Positions 16,699 through 25,568 of a stretch of DNA of 64,000 nt are shown here, in pieces. Position 1 is the stretch's first letter. Each line of letters starts with the position of its first letter. The stretch is from G963663315 sp963663315 (GTDB lineage Bacteria > Pseudomonadota > Gammaproteobacteria > Arenicellales > Poriferihabitantaceae): positions 310,001 to 374,000 of the forward strand of contig OY760176.1 of NCBI GenBank assembly GCA_963663315.1, read 5' to 3'. The position numbers and the translations under genes were made by a program. The notes below the pieces were generated by a model. It saw only the letters and a list, made by a program, of their open reading frames with translations. It ran no database searches and was not told where the DNA came from.

Positions 16699-17805
16699 GT
16701 GACGGCACAACTTATCGGTAAGCGGATCAAGGCGTTGCGTGAGGAACGCGGGTTTACCCAAGAGAAGCTGGCGGGGATGCTCGGATTCAAGGACCGGCAG
16801 ACCGTTTCGGCCATTGAGACCGGCGCCAGACAGGTGACGGCAGAGGAACTGGTGCTTGCGGTGGAGGGGCTCGGCGCCCCGCTGGAGTATTTCACCGATC
16901 CCTTTCTGCTCGCCGGTGAAGGCCGCTTCTCCTGGCGCCAGACTGGCGTTGGCGTACAACAGCTTGAAGACTACGAACAGAGGGCAGGCCGCTGGATCGC
17001 CGCGTTCAGGGCCCTGACGCCGCTGGTCGGGCGTGAGGCGCCGCTTATGCGACGGACACTCAACCTTCACCGGCATTCCCGTTACGAGGACGCCATGTCG
17101 GCCGGCGAGCGGTTCGTTGCCAAGTTCGGTCTGGGCGATGTGCCGGCAACGCGCTTACTGGATGTCATGGAGCGGGAACTCGGTATCCTGGTTCTCATGG
17201 TTGAGGCCGACCGAGGCATCTCCGGCGCGGCATGCCGGCTGCCGGAGATGGATTCCGTGCTGATCGCTCGCCATGAAGTCGCTGGCCGCCGTCATTTCGA
17301 CCTCGCCCATGAGCTGTTTCATGTCCTTACCTGGGACGCGATGCCGCCCGAGCGCTCGGAGGAGGCGATGGAGACCGGTGGCAACCGCGTCGAGCAACTC
17401 GCCAACAATTTTGCGGCAGCGGTATTGATGCCAGCCGACACTCTGGCGCAGTTCGGTGATTGGTCGGGACAGTCCGAAGACGTGTTGATTCGGCGGCTGA
17501 ATGAGGCGGCGGACAAGTTACAGGTGACGGCTTCGGCGCTGAAATGGAGGCTGGTGGCGCTCGGCTTGCTCGCTAAGGCGACGGCGCAAGCGCTTCCTGA
17601 CGAGGCATTGCGTAATAACGGTCGGGAGGTTGCGGAGGATATCCCGCCTGCGCTGTTCTCCAGACCGTTCGCGGAGGTTATCGGGCTTGCCATCAAGAGG
17701 GGGCATGTCTCGGTGCGCCGCGCCGCGGCATTGCTCGATCTTGCCGTCGAGGATCTGGCGGATGTATTCGCAGCGCATGGCGTTGCGCGCCCGACCTGTC
17801 AATGA
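16699..17805 (+). CDS. Xre-ImmA/IrrE fusion: HTH regulator with zinc metallopeptidase
   Basis: 368 residues starting at GTG 16699 behind a G-rich ribosome site. Residues 5-65 are an Xre helix-turn-helix (IGKRIKALREERGFTQEKLAGMLG, RQTVSAIETGARQ). Residues 120-260 are an ImmA/IrrE metallopeptidase with HFDLAHELFHVLTW; the HELFH zinc motif spans 204-208, and NRVEQLANNFAAAVLMP supplies the distal glutamate region. In ImmA systems this protease cleaves a repressor; in predicted toxin-antitoxin pairs COG2856 proteins serve as the antitoxin or regulator. It is followed after six bases by a PIN-like gene. Codon use is visibly more GC-rich than in neighbouring genes, suggesting transfer. Confidence 0.9.
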   Translation: MTAQLIGKRIKALREERGFTQEKLAGMLGFKDRQTVSAIETGARQVTAEELVLAVEGLGAPLEYFTDPFLLAGEGRFSWRQTGVGVQQLEDYEQRAGRWIAAFRALTPLVGREAPLMRRTLNLHRHSRYEDAMSAGERFVAKFGLGDVPATRLLDVMERELGILVLMVEADRGISGAACRLPEMDSVLIARHEVAGRRHFDLAHELFHVLTWDAMPPERSEEAMETGGNRVEQLANNFAAAVLMPADTLAQFGDWSGQSEDVLIRRLNEAADKLQVTASALKWRLVALGLLAKATAQALPDEALRNNGREVAEDIPPALFSRPFAEVIGLAIKRGHVSVRRAAALLDLAVEDLADVFAAHGVARPTCQ

Positions 17806-17811
17806 GCCGTC

Positions 17812-18324
17812 ATGGTCAGGTATTGCGGCACCGTGCTGGTAGATACGAATGTCATCCTGGAGGCTCACCGGACGGAAACATGGCGAGCGCTGACCGGTGG
17901 CTACCGGGTGGAAACCGTAGAGGATTGCGTAGTCGAAACGCAGACTGGATTCCAGCTTCGCCGGACGGAATGTCAGATTGATGGAGTTGAACTGCGAGAC
18001 AGGTTATCGACGGTTCATGCTGTCAAAGACCTGGACCGTGCCAGATTGGCGGTCAGGGTCGGCAATATCGCGTTGGACGAAGGTGAAGCCTCGCTTTGGG
18101 CGTACGCGTTGAGTCGGACTGATGACTGGATCCTGTGCGGCCCGGACAAGGCCAGTCTCCGTTGCGGAGTAAGGCTGGGGTTCCGCGAGAGGCTCGTGTC
18201 GATGCAAGAACTTCTCGATGCGGTCGGGAATCGGCCGGGAATCGCTCTTCACGAGGCGTATACCAAAAAGTGGCATGAGAAAACGCTCGGAGAATTGGTT
18301 TTCGCCGAGAGAGAAGGTCATTAA
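17812..18324 (+). CDS. PIN-like nuclease, predicted toxin of the cassette
   Basis: 170 residues. TVLVDTNVILEAHR near the N-terminus (D11), LDEGEASLWAYAL (D89, E90, E92) and CGPDKASLRCG (D112) provide the ordered acidic residues of a PIN-domain RNase, and LGFRERLVSMQELL resembles the closing strand and helix of such folds. PIN toxins cut tRNA or rRNA using magnesium. It lies six bases after the Xre-ImmA gene in the same unit and ends just 27 bases before the right repeat. A role as toxin is inferred from fold and pairing; it could also be an RNA-processing enzyme. Confidence 0.72.
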   Translation: MVRYCGTVLVDTNVILEAHRTETWRALTGGYRVETVEDCVVETQTGFQLRRTECQIDGVELRDRLSTVHAVKDLDRARLAVRVGNIALDEGEASLWAYALSRTDDWILCGPDKASLRCGVRLGFRERLVSMQELLDAVGNRPGIALHEAYTKKWHEKTLGELVFAEREGH

Positions 18325-18351
18325 TGACAAAGGCGCCTAACGCATTTCCAA

Positions 18352-18501
18352 GGAATATGGGGGGTGTCAGAGGCAACTATTCGGAAATTCCGAATAGTTC
18401 GAACGGAGGGCAAATGGCAGGTCACGGGCGCGGACAATATCGGACAACCACAGAGGGTTGCCCCTACGGAAAAAACCGGCAGAGTATGGGGTGTAGGGAC
18501 A
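18352..18501. repeat. 150-bp direct repeat, right copy
   Basis: Same orientation as 16415-16564 and identical except for one base by eye. The palindrome is at 18375-18399 and the GGACAACC hairpin at 18441-18468. Outside the copy, both flanks differ from those of the left copy. The copy sits 27 bases after the PIN gene and 58 bases before the LtaS-like gene. Confidence 0.95.
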
Positions 18502-18559
18502 AGCCTGACTGGCTGGATTTCACGCTGATTCTCCTTAATATGTCCAGCATTCGCCTCAA

Positions 18560-20599
18560 ATGACTGCAAAATCTGAATCAAACAGTCTGGCCCGCGCTAC
18601 GGTCGCTTTTCTCGGACAGGCTCCAAGGCCTCTGTATTTCTGTGTCGGTGCAAGTTTGATTTTCTGGCTGTTTTTCCTGACCTTAAGATTTATATTTTTG
18701 TTCAGCTATCAGGATTCGGCGGAACCAATACTGTCCGATGGAACAATAAAAGGAATGTATCTTGGAGCGAAATTTGATCTGAGATTGGCAATTTTCATCG
18801 TCGTGCCACTGTTAATTCTCAGTGTTGTCCCATGGCTCAATCCTTTCAGGTATCAGCGATTTAAAATCGTCTGGATGGTTTGGCTTTTGTTGGTCATTGT
18901 ATTGATTTCATTCCTTTACATTCTGGATTTCGCCAATTATGCGTTTCTTGGAATGAGAATCGATGCCTCTTTCCTGCGATTTCTGAAAAACACCGAAACC
19001 TCTTTCGAAATGGTATTCCAGACCTACCCGGTATTCAAGATTGCAATCGGGTTGATCTTCGTGGCATTCGGATTTTATAAAGTAATGGATTTCCTTTTTT
19101 CGCGTATTGCAAACAGTCAAATCGGGCAAACCGATAAGCGCTGGCAGAAAATTATTGTATCGACCTGTGTTGTATTTTTGATGTTGTTCGGTATGTACGG
19201 GAAATTGTCCTGGTATCCATTGCGATGGAGCGAGGCTTTTTTCTCCAGCGATAACTTCATATCTTCCCTGTCATTGAATCCGGTACTGTTTTTCGCACAG
19301 ACATTCAAAAACAGAAATGTCGAGGCTGACGCGCTGACGGCTCAATCCGCCTACCCCGATATGGCTGACTACCTGGGTGTGACAGAATACGACCAGAAGA
19401 ACCTGAATTATCTGAGGGTGGAAAATAACAGCGCACCTCCGATGCAGGGGGCTAATGTAATTCTGGTCATCCTGGAATCATTTGCCTTCTATAAAACGGG
19501 AATTTCCGGCAACCCGTTGAATCCCACCCCTGAATTTGATCGAATTGCCAGAGAAGGTGTTCTGTTTGATCGTTTCTATACACCCCATGGAGGAACCGCA
19601 CGTTCCATATTTGCTGCGGTTACAGGGCTGCCTGACATTGAGCTTCATGAAACATCATCGAGAAACCCGTTGATTGTAGAGCAGCATACCATTGTGGATG
19701 AGTATGCGGGGTATGAGAAATTGTTTTTTCTCGGAGGCAGCGCGAACTGGGGACAGATTCGGGGTCTGCTCAGTAGGAACATAAGCGGACTGAAGATATT
19801 TGAAGAAGGAAGCTATCGTTCTCCGCGTATCGATGCCTGGGGAATAACCGACCTGGATCTGTTTTCAGAAGCGTTGGAAATACTTGAGCAGCAGGACAAA
19901 CCTTTTTTCAGCATCATTCAAACATCAGGGAATCACAGTCCTTACACGTTACCGAAAAATATCGAGGGATTTGAAAAAGTCGATTATGATAAAAGCGAAG
20001 TGGAGCCATACGGATTTGTTTCTCCAGAGGCATTGAATTCATTTCGATTCATGGATTTCAGCATCGGAAAATTGATTGAGCAAGCCCGTACCAAAGCATT
20101 TTTTGATCGTACCCTGTTTGTATTTATCGGCGATCATGGTCTGATAAGAAGCGCTGATCATATGTTTCCGGGGGAAGAGAAGCTGCTGTTGACGCAGGGA
20201 CACGTGCCGCTGCTTTTATATGCGCCAAAAAGTCTTGCACCAGATACGATAAGCAAAGTCGCGAGTGAAGTTGATCTGCTCCCGACTATCGCATCGTTGA
20301 CGTTATCCGATTATCGGAACAATACCATCGGAAGAAGCCTGTTTGATCAACAGTATGACAATGAACGGTACGCATTTACAATCCGCCATCAATACGGTCC
20401 GGAAATCGGATTGATAGGAGAAGAATATTTATTCCGTATGCATGCGGATCAAACCAACCGGCAGCTTTACAAAATATTCTCTGAAAATCCCGGCGAAAAT
20501 CTGGTCGAGGAAAATAAACCTCTCGCGGACCAGATGATGCTGCGACTGAACAATTATTATGAAACGGTCAAATACCTGAGATACAACAACAAGTTGTGA
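18560..20599 (+). CDS. LtaS-like membrane sulfatase-fold phosphotransferase
   Basis: 679 residues. About five N-terminal transmembrane segments (to about residue 215) precede a periplasmic alkaline-phosphatase-fold domain: NVILVILESFAFYKTG (metal-binding glutamate), PHGGTARSIFAAVTG with the likely nucleophile threonine at 346, and FIGDHGLIRS (D525, H526). This is the LTA synthase/phosphoglycerol-transferase family; Gram-negative members decorate periplasmic glucans, lipid A or surface glycans with phosphoglycerol or phosphoethanolamine. The gene is AT-richer than the cassette before it. No glycan genes are adjacent, so its acceptor is unknown. Confidence 0.85.
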   Translation: MTAKSESNSLARATVAFLGQAPRPLYFCVGASLIFWLFFLTLRFIFLFSYQDSAEPILSDGTIKGMYLGAKFDLRLAIFIVVPLLILSVVPWLNPFRYQRFKIVWMVWLLLVIVLISFLYILDFANYAFLGMRIDASFLRFLKNTETSFEMVFQTYPVFKIAIGLIFVAFGFYKVMDFLFSRIANSQIGQTDKRWQKIIVSTCVVFLMLFGMYGKLSWYPLRWSEAFFSSDNFISSLSLNPVLFFAQTFKNRNVEADALTAQSAYPDMADYLGVTEYDQKNLNYLRVENNSAPPMQGANVILVILESFAFYKTGISGNPLNPTPEFDRIAREGVLFDRFYTPHGGTARSIFAAVTGLPDIELHETSSRNPLIVEQHTIVDEYAGYEKLFFLGGSANWGQIRGLLSRNISGLKIFEEGSYRSPRIDAWGITDLDLFSEALEILEQQDKPFFSIIQTSGNHSPYTLPKNIEGFEKVDYDKSEVEPYGFVSPEALNSFRFMDFSIGKLIEQARTKAFFDRTLFVFIGDHGLIRSADHMFPGEEKLLLTQGHVPLLLYAPKSLAPDTISKVASEVDLLPTIASLTLSDYRNNTIGRSLFDQQYDNERYAFTIRHQYGPEIGLIGEEYLFRMHADQTNRQLYKIFSENPGENLVEENKPLADQMMLRLNNYYETVKYLRYNNKL

Positions 20600-20662
20600 A
20601 TCTGCATCGTGGGCGAAGGGAGTTGTTCCGGACAGGCATGGTGGCCTGTTCCTGTGGATGGT

Positions 20663-22222
20663 TCAGCCGTTTCCGGTACCGACTTCGTATTCCTGGAATA
20701 GCGCGGGCAGTTCCTGCAATGCTATCTTGCCAAGCGGGGTGCGCGGCAGTTCCTCAACGATGGCAACCCGCGTGATCTGGTTGTGCCTGGACACCAGCGC
20801 ATTGTATTCCCTGAGCGTTTTGCGGGCATCGGCGGCCGGGTTGTCACCGTTCATCGAGAGCACGCAGACCGGTTTCATATCTACCTCCAGCACGCTGGCT
20901 TCCTTGACTATGGGGTCCCGTTCCAGCAGGGTTTCCAACTCTTCCGGATAGACATTCTTGCCAGCCTCAGTCACAATCAATCGTTTCGAACGTCCGGTCA
21001 GGGTGACACGTCCCTGGTCGTCGATATGGCCGATATCGCCGGACTTGAACCAGCCATCTTCGAGTACCTGTGCGGTTTGCGCAGCATCTTCGTAGCCCAG
21101 CATGACGTTGGGTCCCTTGATCCAGATCTCTCCCTGACCGCTTTCGTCGGGTTCGTTGACCCGCACCTGGACGTGTTCCACGGGTTTGCCAACGCTCTCC
21201 GGGGCATCGTCGAAGTTGTCCTGGATACAGACCAGGGGCGCGGTTTCAGTGAGGCCGTAACCCTGGCGCAACGGAAAACCGAGTTCATGATAGTAGCGCG
21301 TAATCCGCCCGTCCAGATGGGAACCTCCACTGACCCAAGCCTTGATCCGTCCCCCGAGCCGGTTGCGCAGGGGCGCATTGAGGTATTGCCTGAGTCCCAG
21401 GGGGGTGGCCTTGAGCGCCCGGCGGTAGAATGCCAGGATCTTTCCGCCTTCTGAGAACTTCTTTTCCAGGCCCAGCATCACGTTTCGGAACAATCGTGGG
21501 ACGGCGATGACCACGGTGATCTTTTCCTCCTGCAGAGTCGTGACAATTTCAGTGGCAGCCAGAACCTTTGGCGTTACCAGTGTGGCGCCGACGTAGTAGG
21601 GGAGGTTGACATTGGCGGTAATGCCCATGGCGTGGGAAAAAGGCAACAAGGAGATGAATCGGTCATCGGGACCGAACGTTTCAATCTTTACCGCGGCCAG
21701 CACGTTGGCAGCCAGATTGCCATGGGACAGGCGTACCACCTTGGGCTGGCCGGTGCTTCCGGAAGTGTAGATCCGAACCGCCACGGAATCCGGATCGTCC
21801 GCTGACTCAATCGCATTTTCCGCAGCAGCCAACACCGTGTCGCTGTCCAGGGTGATTTCGATCCGGGGTTCGTGGACCAGATTGGAATCGTGCACCAGCA
21901 TGATATCCGGCTTGACCGCTCCGATCTGGGCGGTGATCTCGTGGTCGCTGTTACCGATATGAATCGGGGCGATCATGCAGCCCACGCGCCATGCGGCCAA
22001 GGCGGCCACGGTCCATTCCGGACCGTTGGGCGCCGTAATGCCCACCGTTGCGCCCGGGCCGATTCCAGACTTCCGCAGTTTCTGTGCGGTGACCAGGGCT
22101 GCCTGGTGGATCTGGTGGTATTGCACCTCTCTGCGGCCTTTGTGCTGACGGCATATCCAAGCCGTGCGGTCCCCGTGCCGCAACAAGGATGGTTCCATCA
22201 GCTTCCAGAGATTGCTGGTCAC
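20663..22222 (-). CDS. AMP-forming acyl-CoA ligase
   Basis: 519 residues of the ANL superfamily. It carries the P-loop YTSGSTGQPKVVRLSHGN, the YGLTETAPLV adenine-binding motif, and the hinge DGWFKSGDIGHIDDQGRVTLTGRSKRLIV, ending with the catalytic lysine region PRTPLGKIALQEL. It would activate a carboxylic acid to its CoA ester via an acyl-adenylate. FadD-like long-chain or medium-chain acids are plausible; the chain length cannot be read from sequence. It is convergent with the LtaS-like gene and stands alone. Confidence 0.85.
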   Translation of the reverse strand: MTSNLWKLMEPSLLRHGDRTAWICRQHKGRREVQYHQIHQAALVTAQKLRKSGIGPGATVGITAPNGPEWTVAALAAWRVGCMIAPIHIGNSDHEITAQIGAVKPDIMLVHDSNLVHEPRIEITLDSDTVLAAAENAIESADDPDSVAVRIYTSGSTGQPKVVRLSHGNLAANVLAAVKIETFGPDDRFISLLPFSHAMGITANVNLPYYVGATLVTPKVLAATEIVTTLQEEKITVVIAVPRLFRNVMLGLEKKFSEGGKILAFYRRALKATPLGLRQYLNAPLRNRLGGRIKAWVSGGSHLDGRITRYYHELGFPLRQGYGLTETAPLVCIQDNFDDAPESVGKPVEHVQVRVNEPDESGQGEIWIKGPNVMLGYEDAAQTAQVLEDGWFKSGDIGHIDDQGRVTLTGRSKRLIVTEAGKNVYPEELETLLERDPIVKEASVLEVDMKPVCVLSMNGDNPAADARKTLREYNALVSRHNQITRVAIVEELPRTPLGKIALQELPALFQEYEVGTGNG

Positions 22223-22419
22223 GGTGGATTCAGGAGTGTTTGAAGTTACGACTTTGTTTCATTATATCGCCCGTTCCGATGGCTGTCCGGCAGTAGTGTC
22301 AAGTCAATTAAACCACAAACTCCGGGGTGGAACAACGAAGGATACGAAAATACCGGGTCGGTATACGCGGGCCAAGCCTCGAAATCATCAACCGGCTTCA
22401 GGAGATCCCTGTACTTAAG

Positions 22420-22576
22420 CACTCTGGGCGCGGCTGCACAGGGGCAGTATGGAGCGTTCCCGGTTGCCAGAGACGGCAAGGTGCAAATTCCCGATGGACC
22501 CGGCTGGGGTGTTGAGATTAGTTCATCCTGGCTGGAGAAATCAGCCTACCAGGTCAGTGAGGTATCTGCACTATGA
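22420..22576 (+). pseudogene. C-terminal remnant of an enolase-superfamily gene
   Basis: The region 22223-22747 has no intact gene. Its centre, ending with TGA at 22574-22576, reads AAAQGQYGAFPVARDGKVQI then PDGPGWGVEISSSWLEKSAY. This matches the closing segment of mandelate racemase/muconate-lactonizing enzymes (DG, a few residues, PDGPGLGVE). No N-terminal or barrel part is visible upstream in any frame, so it is a fragment of a lost gene. Confidence 0.5.
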
Positions 22577-22747
22577 CCGGCCGGCAATGAAAATACCAAA
22601 ATAAATTTCGAAAAGTTTGCCAAGACCTGAAATCTAAACTAAAATGACTGGGATTTTGTGAAATTGCCTGATTAGGGTATAAGTGCTGGTGATTGTCCCT
22701 GCAGACAATGTTGACAAGCCCGGAAACTTTGCTTTGGGAGGTAGAGA

Positions 22748-23848
22748 ATGTTGCGAATCAGCTTGAAATTCCTCAGGAAAACAGCTTCACTGATCGTCCT
22801 GGTCATGTTTTTTTGCGGGAGTGCGTATGCACATCGGGATTTGACGGTAGTTGACTGGGGTGGGGATCTGGCGCGTGCACATATGCAGGCATGGGTTCTA
22901 CCCTGGGAAAAAGAGTACAACAAATCGGCAGATCTGGTGTATTACGGTGGCGGCATTGGACAGATCCGGGATCAGGTCAATACCACCAACGTGACCTGGG
23001 ATGTGGTTGATATGGAATTTTCCGACCTCATTCAAGCCTGTGACGAGGGATTGCTGGAGAAATTCGATCATTCCATGCTCGCTGATGCCGACAGCGATTT
23101 TGTCGAGGGTGCGCTGGAGAATGAGTGCGGGGTCGGTATTTACACCTGGGCAACGGTGTATGCTTACGACACGGATGTCTTTACCGACCGCCAGCCGACC
23201 AGTATTGCTGATTTTTTCAATACCCGGGAATTTCCTGGAAGAAGGGGATTGAGAAAAGACCCGCGCGGAACCCTGGAATGGGCACTGATGGCAGTCGGTA
23301 TTCCGGCGAATCAGGTGTACGCCGAACTATCCACCGTAGAGGGCCTGAATCTTGCCTTCGCTTCGCTCGACAGATTGAAATCGAACATTGTGTGGTGGAG
23401 TTCGGGAGGCGAACCTGCGCAGTTGCTTAAAGACGATACGGTCACTATGACGGCTGCCTGGAACGGGCGACTGCACCGGCCGATGCTGGAAGATAATGAG
23501 CCGATAGACATTGTCTGGGATGGTCAACTCTGGGAAATGGAGTTTCTTGCAATCCCGAAAGGCAGCCGTAATTCTGAAAATGCAAGGCAGTTCATTGCGT
23601 TTGCGTCCAGCCCCCGGGGAATGACTGAAGTGACCCGGTATATTCCGTACGGTCCGGTAAGAAAGTCGGCACAGGCCAACGTTCCTGAAGAGGTCAAACC
23701 ATACCTTCCTGCAGAAAACATGTCTGATACGTCATTACGCTTCGATTCACAATGGTGGGCGGATAACATCACCCCGATACGTGAGAGATTCGAGCATTGG
23801 ATTTCGCCTTCGGGCCTTGATGTGCAAGGACGCGGCGCACGCTTCTGA
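22748..23848 (+). CDS. PotD-like periplasmic substrate-binding protein
   Basis: 366 residues with a clear signal peptide (MLRISLKFLRKTASLIVLVMFFCGSAYA) behind a strong GGGAGG ribosome site. LTVVDWGGDLARAHMQAWVLPWEKEYNKSADLVYYGGG and GVGIYTWATVYAYDTDVF place it in the polyamine/iron type II binding family (PotD/PotF). No ABC permease or ATPase is adjacent. Instead a BCCT carrier follows after 35 bases. The ligand could be a polyamine, an opine or a quaternary amine. Nearby ureohydrolase would suit a polyamine or guanidino compound, but that is inference. Confidence 0.8.
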   Translation: MLRISLKFLRKTASLIVLVMFFCGSAYAHRDLTVVDWGGDLARAHMQAWVLPWEKEYNKSADLVYYGGGIGQIRDQVNTTNVTWDVVDMEFSDLIQACDEGLLEKFDHSMLADADSDFVEGALENECGVGIYTWATVYAYDTDVFTDRQPTSIADFFNTREFPGRRGLRKDPRGTLEWALMAVGIPANQVYAELSTVEGLNLAFASLDRLKSNIVWWSSGGEPAQLLKDDTVTMTAAWNGRLHRPMLEDNEPIDIVWDGQLWEMEFLAIPKGSRNSENARQFIAFASSPRGMTEVTRYIPYGPVRKSAQANVPEEVKPYLPAENMSDTSLRFDSQWWADNITPIRERFEHWISPSGLDVQGRGARF

Positions 23849-23883
23849 CAACCGAATGACCCTTCTTTATAGAGTGTAAAAGT

Positions 23884-25533
23884 ATGCAACAACCAAAAAT
23901 AGACAAGGCAATATTCTGGACGGCTCTGATTGTCATCGTCACGCTTGTCACGCCGCTGGTTCTGTTCGAAGAAGGTTCGAAAAGCGTTCTTAACGTATTG
24001 TTCAATTTCGCGACCAAACAGCTCGGCTGGAGCTTTCTGTGGTTTACCATCGGTACATTTTTCGTTCTCGCATGGCTTGCCCTGGGTCGCTTCGGAAACG
24101 TTCGTTTTGGCGGCCAGGATGCGCGCCCGCAGTTCAAAATGGCAAGTTGGGTGGCCATGTTGTTTTGTGCCGGCATTGGCGCAAGTGTAATGTACTGGGG
24201 GGCAATCGAGTGGGCATACTACTATTCAGGCCCACCGTTCGGTATTGAACCGAAATCCGACAAAGCCGCCGAATGGGCATCCACGTACGGCCTTTTTCAC
24301 TGGGGTTTCACCGCCTGGGCGGTTTATTGCATTCCCACATTGCCATTGGCCTACATGCTGTGGAACAAAAAGCGGGCGGTGTTGAGATTATCCGCTGCCT
24401 GTGCCCCTGTGATCGGGGAAAATGCCGCAGCCGGATGGCCGGGAAAAATTATCGATGTCCTGTTCATGTTCGGCCTGATCGGCGGAATCGGCACCTCGAT
24501 GGGATTGGGAACACCGATGCTGTCCGCCGGAATCTCCGAATTACTGGGTGTCGAACGTAGTTTCATGCTTGATGTCGCGGTGGTGGTGGTATGGGGGATC
24601 ATTTTTGGCACCAGCGTTTATTCAGGTTTGGAAAAGGGCATCAAGGTTTTAAGTGATATCAACCTGTGGTTGATCATCGTCATCCTCGGGTTTACTTTCC
24701 TGTTTGGCCCGACCGTGTTCATATTGACTACTTTCACCAACAGCGTGGGGCTGTTGATGTCCAACTTCGTTGAAATGAGCTTCTGGACTGACCCTATAGC
24801 CGAAGGCGGATTCCCTCAGGGCTGGACGATATTCTACTGGGCCTGGTGGATTGCCTATGCGCCGTTCATGGGGTTGTTTGTTGCGCGTATTTCCTATGGC
24901 CGGACCATCCGCCAGTTGATTGTCGCCGAAGTGGTCGGAGGCTCTCTGGGTTGCTGGCTGTTTTTCGCCATACTGGGAAATACCGGAATGTATTTTCAAC
25001 TTAACGACATTGCCCCAATCAGTGATATCCTGAGCAATCAGGACGGAGCCGCAGCAGTGATTGCAACCATTGTCGGGATTGGGCAAAACGCCTCAATTTT
25101 CGGTCTTGGAATCGGATTCGTAGCTCCTCTTTTACTGATAGTATTCATCGTGTTGGCCTTTATATTTGGTGCAACGACCCTGGATTCATCCGCCTTTACA
25201 CTGGCTTCTGTCGCTACCGAAGAGCAGGATGACGCAAATACCGAACCGGCAAGATGGCATCGTTTGTTCTGGGCATTCATTCTTGCTGCGGTTTCACTGG
25301 CACTGATGTATCTCGGTGGCCTGAAACCCCTTCAGACGGCATCAATCGTCGTCGGCCTGCCGCTGATGGTCATCCTGGTTATCATGGTGATCTCTTTCTT
25401 CCGCTGGTTGAATGAAGATTACCCGGAACCGGACAAAATCGGCGTAATTGATCTCCAACCGCAACAAAATTCCGGCGGCGATGTGGTAGTCTCTCACTCG
25501 GCAGTAGCGCAAGAACCCGACGAAAAAAGTTAA
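23884..25533 (+). CDS. BCCT family transporter (betaine/carnitine/choline/DMSP type)
   Basis: 549 residues with about 12 transmembrane helices. The family region reads MYWGAIEWAYYYSGPPFG near residue 103, followed by HWGFTAWAVYCIPTLPLAYM, and FYWAWWIAYAPFMGLFVARIS, the substrate-binding TM8 aromatic box, is well conserved. BCCT carriers import trimethylammonium or dimethylsulfonium solutes by sodium or proton symport or exchange. It lies in one direction with Hsp20 and a DMSP-lyase-like cupin, which makes DMSP one plausible substrate. The short charged C-terminal tail (SHSAVAQEPDEKS) lacks the long osmosensing domain of BetP. Confidence 0.9.
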   Translation: MQQPKIDKAIFWTALIVIVTLVTPLVLFEEGSKSVLNVLFNFATKQLGWSFLWFTIGTFFVLAWLALGRFGNVRFGGQDARPQFKMASWVAMLFCAGIGASVMYWGAIEWAYYYSGPPFGIEPKSDKAAEWASTYGLFHWGFTAWAVYCIPTLPLAYMLWNKKRAVLRLSAACAPVIGENAAAGWPGKIIDVLFMFGLIGGIGTSMGLGTPMLSAGISELLGVERSFMLDVAVVVVWGIIFGTSVYSGLEKGIKVLSDINLWLIIVILGFTFLFGPTVFILTTFTNSVGLLMSNFVEMSFWTDPIAEGGFPQGWTIFYWAWWIAYAPFMGLFVARISYGRTIRQLIVAEVVGGSLGCWLFFAILGNTGMYFQLNDIAPISDILSNQDGAAAVIATIVGIGQNASIFGLGIGFVAPLLLIVFIVLAFIFGATTLDSSAFTLASVATEEQDDANTEPARWHRLFWAFILAAVSLALMYLGGLKPLQTASIVVGLPLMVILVIMVISFFRWLNEDYPEPDKIGVIDLQPQQNSGGDVVVSHSAVAQEPDEKS

Positions 25534-25568
25534 GCTCAACAAGCTGGATTACAATTCGGAGAATCATC

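Noticed and set aside
16420..18563. Short frames in the two 150-bp repeats (about 60-80 codons each)
   Set aside because: They are nearly identical because the DNA repeats are, start on no ribosome site, and translate to a string without domain features; best explained as repeat DNA.
20600..20662. Possible terminator between the LtaS-like gene and the acyl-CoA ligase gene
   Set aside because: GGACAGGC and GCCTGTTCC pair imperfectly and there is no T-run on either strand.
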